A DNA stretch of 64,000 nucleotides, from contig JADKJC010000001.1 of the NCBI GenBank assembly GCA_016722465.1, forward strand, positions 496,001 to 560,000, in the 5' to 3' direction. The notes under the pieces were generated by a model. It worked only from the letters and a program-made list of their open reading frames with translations. It did not search any database and was not told where the DNA came from. Source of the stretch: Chitinophagaceae bacterium. Its GTDB lineage: Bacteria; Bacteroidota; Bacteroidia; Chitinophagales; Chitinophagaceae. Both the position numbers and the translations under genes were made by a program. Shown piece by piece: positions 61,385 to 64,000 of this stretch (position 1 is the first letter of the stretch; each line of letters begins with the position of its first letter).

Positions 61385-61777
61385 ATGAAAAAAATTATGA
61401 TCATTTGCTCACTTTTTCTTTTTGCCGCTGTTACCCATGCGCAGGAAGCCGCAAAGGTTGAATTGACCAAAGAGAAAAAAGCGGAATTGAAAAAAATGAA
61501 AGAAGAACACCTTACTGCTTCTTTTACCGATGCCGGCCTTACTGAGGAGCAAATTGCACAGGCCAGGGCTACCATTGAAGGCGCCATGCAAAAAAGCAAT
61601 GAACTGAAAGCTGACAAAACCATCACCGGTGAAGAAAAAGAACTGAAAAAAAAAGCGATCAACGAAGAGAAGAATTCAAAGCTTAAAGAAATAATGGGCG
61701 ACAAGTTCAAACCATGGAACGAGATCCGTAAAAAACAAAAAGCTGCAGAAGAAGCATTTGCTTCCAAAGCATCTTAA
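61385..61777 (+). CDS. Small exported Lys/Glu-rich helical protein
   Basis: 130 residues: a signal peptide (KKIMIICSLFLFAAVTHAQ), then a highly charged, predicted helical mature part with many K and E (KEKKAELKKMKEEHLTASF, GLTEEQIAQARATIEGAM, KPWNEIRKKQKAAEEAF). It resembles small periplasmic chaperone-like proteins (Spy/CpxP type) in composition but lacks a clear LTxxQ signature. Function unknown. Confidence 0.65.
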   Translation: MKKIMIICSLFLFAAVTHAQEAAKVELTKEKKAELKKMKEEHLTASFTDAGLTEEQIAQARATIEGAMQKSNELKADKTITGEEKELKKKAINEEKNSKLKEIMGDKFKPWNEIRKKQKAAEEAFASKAS

Positions 61778-61825
61778 GGCACAATCAAACCACATTATTA
61801 AGAGGCTAACCAAGACTTTTTTTTG

Positions 61826-62137
61826 AGAAAAATTATTGGTATGGTAGCACGGCACCCGGTGAATCTGAATGCTATGGCATAAAAATTTCATGTGAGCAGA
61901 CCTGCCATTTTAAAGCACATTAAAATTTTAACCGAATGTAGCCTCATCAAGATCAAACAACAGGGCCGTGAAAGTTATTGTGAAGCAAAGCTGGACAAGC
62001 TGAATGAAGTATCTCATTGGATAGAGCAATACTGCCGGTTCTGGGAGCAGAAACCAGATGCAGTGGAAAAATACTTAGAAGAAATACAACAATCAAAAGC
62101 CGCCGAAGCTGTAGTGAACAAAAGAAGGCGGGTTTAA
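61826..62137 (+). pseudogene. ArsR-family regulator remnant
   Basis: Read from 61826 the sequence gives RKIIGMVARHPVNLNAMA, then an in-frame TAA (61880-61882), then KFHVSRPAILKHIKILTECSLIKIKQQ and YCEAKLDKLNEVSHWIEQY. That is the middle and end of an ArsR-type winged helix, but the conserved N-terminus (about 20 residues) is not recognisable upstream and no ATG is placed correctly. Only the C-terminal part from the GTG at 61892 stays open. ArsR genes of this type usually lie upstream of an AHSA1/SRPBCC gene, which here is also broken. Confidence 0.75.
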
Positions 62138-62181
62138 AAAGTATATAATACTAAAATTTTATTGCCCGATAAAATAATTTC

Positions 62182-62265
62182 ATGACCAACACAGCATCAT
62201 CTACGGAAGACAGGGAGCTTAGAATTTCCCGTCTGCTGAATGCCCCAATTGCGGCAACAACTTAA
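62182..62265 (+). pseudogene. Truncated AHSA1/SRPBCC gene, 5' end only
   Basis: ATG at 62182 opens MTNTASSTEDRELRISRLLN, ending after AP at about 62247; it then reads off-family (IAATT) to a TAA at 62263. The 22 N-terminal residues match typical AHSA1 proteins found next to ArsR regulators. The rest is missing: the VOC gene's upstream sequence abuts directly, as expected from a deletion. Confidence 0.6.
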
Positions 62266-62719
62266 AAGAAACAACCTGCCAAGGGTAACTACCTATTTAA
62301 ATTTCCCCGGGAAAACTGAGGAAGTGTTTTATTTTTACAAGGCTGTTTTCAATGGTGAGTTCACCGGCGTTATCCTGAGGCGTTTTGGAGAAATTGAAAT
62401 GCCGGCAGAAATTCCGCCACTGGATGAAGCTACCAAAAAACTGATCATACATGCAGAACTCACAAACATAGGAGGGCATGTATTAATGGCTACCGACTCT
62501 CCCGAAAGTATGGACTTTAAAATCGAGCAAGGAAATAATATGCACATCAATGTAGAACCGGAAACAAAGGAAGAAACCAAAAGGCTATTTGATGCACTGT
62601 CAGAGGGTGGAAATGTCACCATGCCACTGGCCGAAATATTCTGGGGTGCATACTTTGGTACTTTCACCGATAAGTATGGTATCAACTGGATGTTTAATTA
62701 TTTATCACCAAAAAACTAA
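62240..62719 (+). CDS. VOC/PhnB-like (glyoxalase-fold) protein
   Basis: Open frame 62240-62719 (159 residues); the family part begins at about 62276 (LPRVTTYLNFPGKTEEVF) and shows FYKAVFNGEFTGVI, then HAELTNIGGHVLMATDSPESM, VEPETKEETKRLFDALSEGG and FWGAYFGTFTDKYGINWMFNY. The first dozen residues come from sequence joined by the upstream deletion and may not be native. The fold binds metal or small ligands; the function is unknown. It lies 5 bp upstream of a complete SRPBCC gene. Confidence 0.75.
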   Translation: MPQLRQQLKRNNLPRVTTYLNFPGKTEEVFYFYKAVFNGEFTGVILRRFGEIEMPAEIPPLDEATKKLIIHAELTNIGGHVLMATDSPESMDFKIEQGNNMHINVEPETKEETKRLFDALSEGGNVTMPLAEIFWGAYFGTFTDKYGINWMFNYLSPKN

Positions 62720-62724
62720 TTTCA

Positions 62725-63159
62725 ATGATGCAGAACAACAGCTTTACTATCGAAAGGACATACCATGCACCGGTAGAAAAAGTATGGCATGCCATTACCA
62801 ATAAAGATGCCATGAAACAATGGTATTTTGACCTGGCAGATTTTAAGCCGGAAATTGGTTTTGAATTCCAGTTTTACGGGCAGGGAAAGGAAGGCGAACC
62901 ATACCTGCACCTTTGCAAAATAACCGAAGTCATCAAAGAAAAGAAACTTACTTACAGCTGGCGCTATGAGGGGTATGATGGCATCTCCTTTGTAAGTTTT
63001 GAATTATCCGCATCAGGCGATACAACAACACTGAAACTGACACATGAAGGATTGGAAACTTTCCCGGTAACTGCAAACAATGCTTTTGCAAAACAAAACT
63101 TTGCAGAAGGATGGACATATCTGATTGGAACGGGATTGGCAAAATTTATTGACGGGTAA
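62725..63159 (+). CDS. AHSA1/SRPBCC-domain protein
   Basis: 144 residues: FTIERTYHAPVEKVWHAITN near the N-terminus, KQWYFDLADFKPEIGFEFQFYG, the middle KLTYSWRYEGYDGISFVSFEL, and FAEGWTYLIGTGLAKFIDG at the end. Typical Aha1/START-like fold with a hydrophobic cavity. In related Bacteroidota such genes accompany ArsR regulators, which fits the decayed neighbours upstream. Ligand unknown. Confidence 0.85.
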   Translation: MMQNNSFTIERTYHAPVEKVWHAITNKDAMKQWYFDLADFKPEIGFEFQFYGQGKEGEPYLHLCKITEVIKEKKLTYSWRYEGYDGISFVSFELSASGDTTTLKLTHEGLETFPVTANNAFAKQNFAEGWTYLIGTGLAKFIDG

Positions 63160-63407
63160 TTCTTTTTAAACCACTACTACGCTAAGGCACAAAGGAAGAC
63201 TACCTCAGGACATTCTGTTTTTCATTTTCGGCACTTCTTCAATTAAACAGTGGTTGTAAAATGAAAATTCTCATATAGTCGAAATATAAAAATACTCCGG
63301 CTTTATGAGAAAAATCTGAACACAAAATTACATAGTGCTAACTTCCTCCTTCTGATGAGCTTCAGTTGCGAATATGATTTTTATCAGCATCGGTAAAAAG
63401 TGGAAAC

Positions 63408-63726
63408 AATCCTTTGGGTTATTCCAGGATTGGCTTATTGTGTGGCAATGGAGGTTTCACCAAAACGCTGGCGATTGCTACCCGTTGCGGGCAGGATGCA
63501 GATTGCAATCCATCAGTGCCGGTGGCATATTGGGAACGGTGGTAGGCTACAACAAGATACCGGCCTATTGGAAAATGGGTTTAAAGGAAGCAGAGAATAT
63601 AGATTTTATACACTTCCATGAGCCTGGAAGATATGTATACTATCGGGCCTAAACTGGCATTGCAAAACATGGAAAGCAATGGTGGAAAATTAACTACTGA
63701 TAAAGTAACCATCAAAACACAAGCCC
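63408..63726 (+). pseudogene. ADP-ribosylglycohydrolase-family remnant
   Basis: Only a C-terminal piece remains, broken over three frames: IGLLCGNGGFTKTLAIATRC, then GQDADCNPS (metal site residues), then after a shift AGGILGTVVGYNKIPAYWKM, and after another shift TSMSLEDMYTIGPKLALQN. The order and motifs match ADP-ribosylglycohydrolase-like proteins (PF03747). No intact start or N-terminal part was found. At least two indels and truncation make it a pseudogene rather than a single error. Confidence 0.65.
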
Positions 63727-63748
63727 CCCAATTTTACCTGGGGGGCTT
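63721..63748 (-). terminator. Possible terminator downstream of the ftsZ-like gene
   Basis: AAGCCCCCC (63721-63729) pairs with GGGGGGCTT (63740-63748) around a 10-nt loop. On the minus strand it is followed by TTGTGTTTTG, a weak U-tract. It lies about 90 bp past the ftsZ-like stop. Confidence 0.5.
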
Positions 63749-63784
63749 AACACATACTATAATTAACAAACATACTTCTTCGCC

Positions 63785-63825
63785 TTCCATTGCCTTGCTT
63801 CGGCAAGCTCAGCATGACAATGGAA
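63785..63825. repeat. Palindromic element with UUCG hairpin
   Basis: An outer stem TTCCATTG/CAATGGAA (63785-63792 with 63818-63825) encloses an inner CTTGC-TTCG-GCAAG hairpin (63794-63807) and the phrase AAGCTCAGCATGAC. This phrase recalls a REP-like element common in Bacteroidota intergenic regions; that comparison is from memory. It lies just downstream of the ftsZ-like stop. Confidence 0.4.
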
Positions 63826-63836
63826 AGCGAAATATC

Positions 63837-64000
63837 CTAATCCGGTTTTTTACCGTCTAAAAAAGTATTGATGGTGCTTATTTCAGCCTGGTTGTTCTCG
63901 TCGCTTTTTACCGTGTAGTTGCTGTAAAAACTTTCTACATCGGCCAGTGAATTGTGCAATTCCATATTGCGGCGAAGGTAAGCTGGCACCTGTTCAAACT
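63837..64000 (-). CDS. ftsZ: Probable FtsZ C-terminus (partial, runs off the window end)
   Basis: Reading the minus strand from 64000 gives FEQVPAYLRRNMELHNSL, then FYSNYTVKSDENNQAEISTI and NTFLDGKKPD before TAG at 63837-63839. The motif VPAYLRR with the spacing to the end matches the FtsZ C-terminal peptide (IPAFLRR type) that binds FtsA and ZipA-like partners, and Bacteroidota FtsZ proteins carry an extension like this. The N-terminal GTPase domain lies outside the window, so the call depends on the tail only. Confidence 0.6.
   Translation of the reverse strand, partial: FEQVPAYLRRNMELHNSLADVESFYSNYTVKSDENNQAEISTINTFLDGKKPD

Noticed and set aside
1..64000. tRNA, rRNA, prophage or insertion sequence genes
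   Set aside because: I scanned for conserved tRNA arms, rRNA cores and transposase or integrase motifs and saw none; absence by eye is not proof for small RNA genes.

Overview
The window looks like a chromosomal segment of a member of the Bacteroidota, most likely the Chitinophagaceae or close relatives. The reasons are a giant SprA translocon gene of the type IX secretion system (T9SS), a SprB-like repeat adhesin with a gliding-type C-terminal sorting domain next to a PorP/SprF gene, a NamZ (DUF1343) gene, an NrtR-type regulator beside a glycoside hydrolase, and moderate-GC DNA with AT-rich spacers. No rRNA, tRNA, CRISPR array, prophage or transposase was seen. Family and organism calls rest on recognition of motifs, not on a database search.

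Layout. 1-3.3 kb: a secreted GH3 glycosidase divergent from an NrtR-like regulator, with a perfect 14-bp palindrome between them. 3.4-11.6 kb: housekeeping and accessory genes (tandem S66 LD-carboxypeptidases, tandem alpha/beta hydrolases, a frameshifted rhodanese, Kup potassium transporter, SDR oxidoreductase). 12-21 kb: sprA, ruvA, fabH. 21-24.3 kb: DinB-like protein, a frameshifted THUMP methyltransferase, a lipoprotein and a NYN/LOTUS RNase-like protein. 24.3-33.3 kb: a nucleotide-sugar block (rmlD, rmlC, WbpP-type epimerase, WbpA/TviB-type dehydrogenase, UDP-glucuronate decarboxylase, UDP-glucose dehydrogenase, DegT aminotransferase) divergent from waaA. It supplies activated sugars for LPS or another polysaccharide, but no polymerising glycosyltransferases are present. 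33.3-38.1 kb: tdk and small enzymes or membrane proteins. 38.4-42 kb: acyl-CoA dehydrogenase and 3-hydroxyacyl-CoA dehydrogenase, split by a four-helix-bundle gene bracketed by 19-bp inverted repeats. 42-51 kb: the giant adhesin and its SprF partner. 51-60 kb: ribD, prmC, exbB/exbD, an SPFH protein, pepT, an FKBP-type isomerase, namZ and a DEDDy exonuclease. 60-64 kb: small outer-membrane or periplasmic proteins, a decaying ArsR/AHSA1/VOC cassette, an ADP-ribosylglycohydrolase remnant, and what looks like the C-terminus of ftsZ running off the end.

A recurring oddity is that at least five otherwise well-conserved genes (rhodanese, THUMP methyltransferase, UDP-glucose dehydrogenase, adhesin, SPFH protein) each carry a single-base indel, several in homopolymers, and the adhesin also has an in-frame stop. 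This may be consensus error in the assembly rather than real gene loss. By contrast, the last 3 kb shows degradation that a single miscalled base cannot explain.

The most interesting non-gene signals are the palindromic operator at 2410-2442, the inverted-repeat-bracketed four-helix-bundle gene at 39.65-40.06 kb, and a set of inverted-repeat pairs in spacers that often overlap gene ends.
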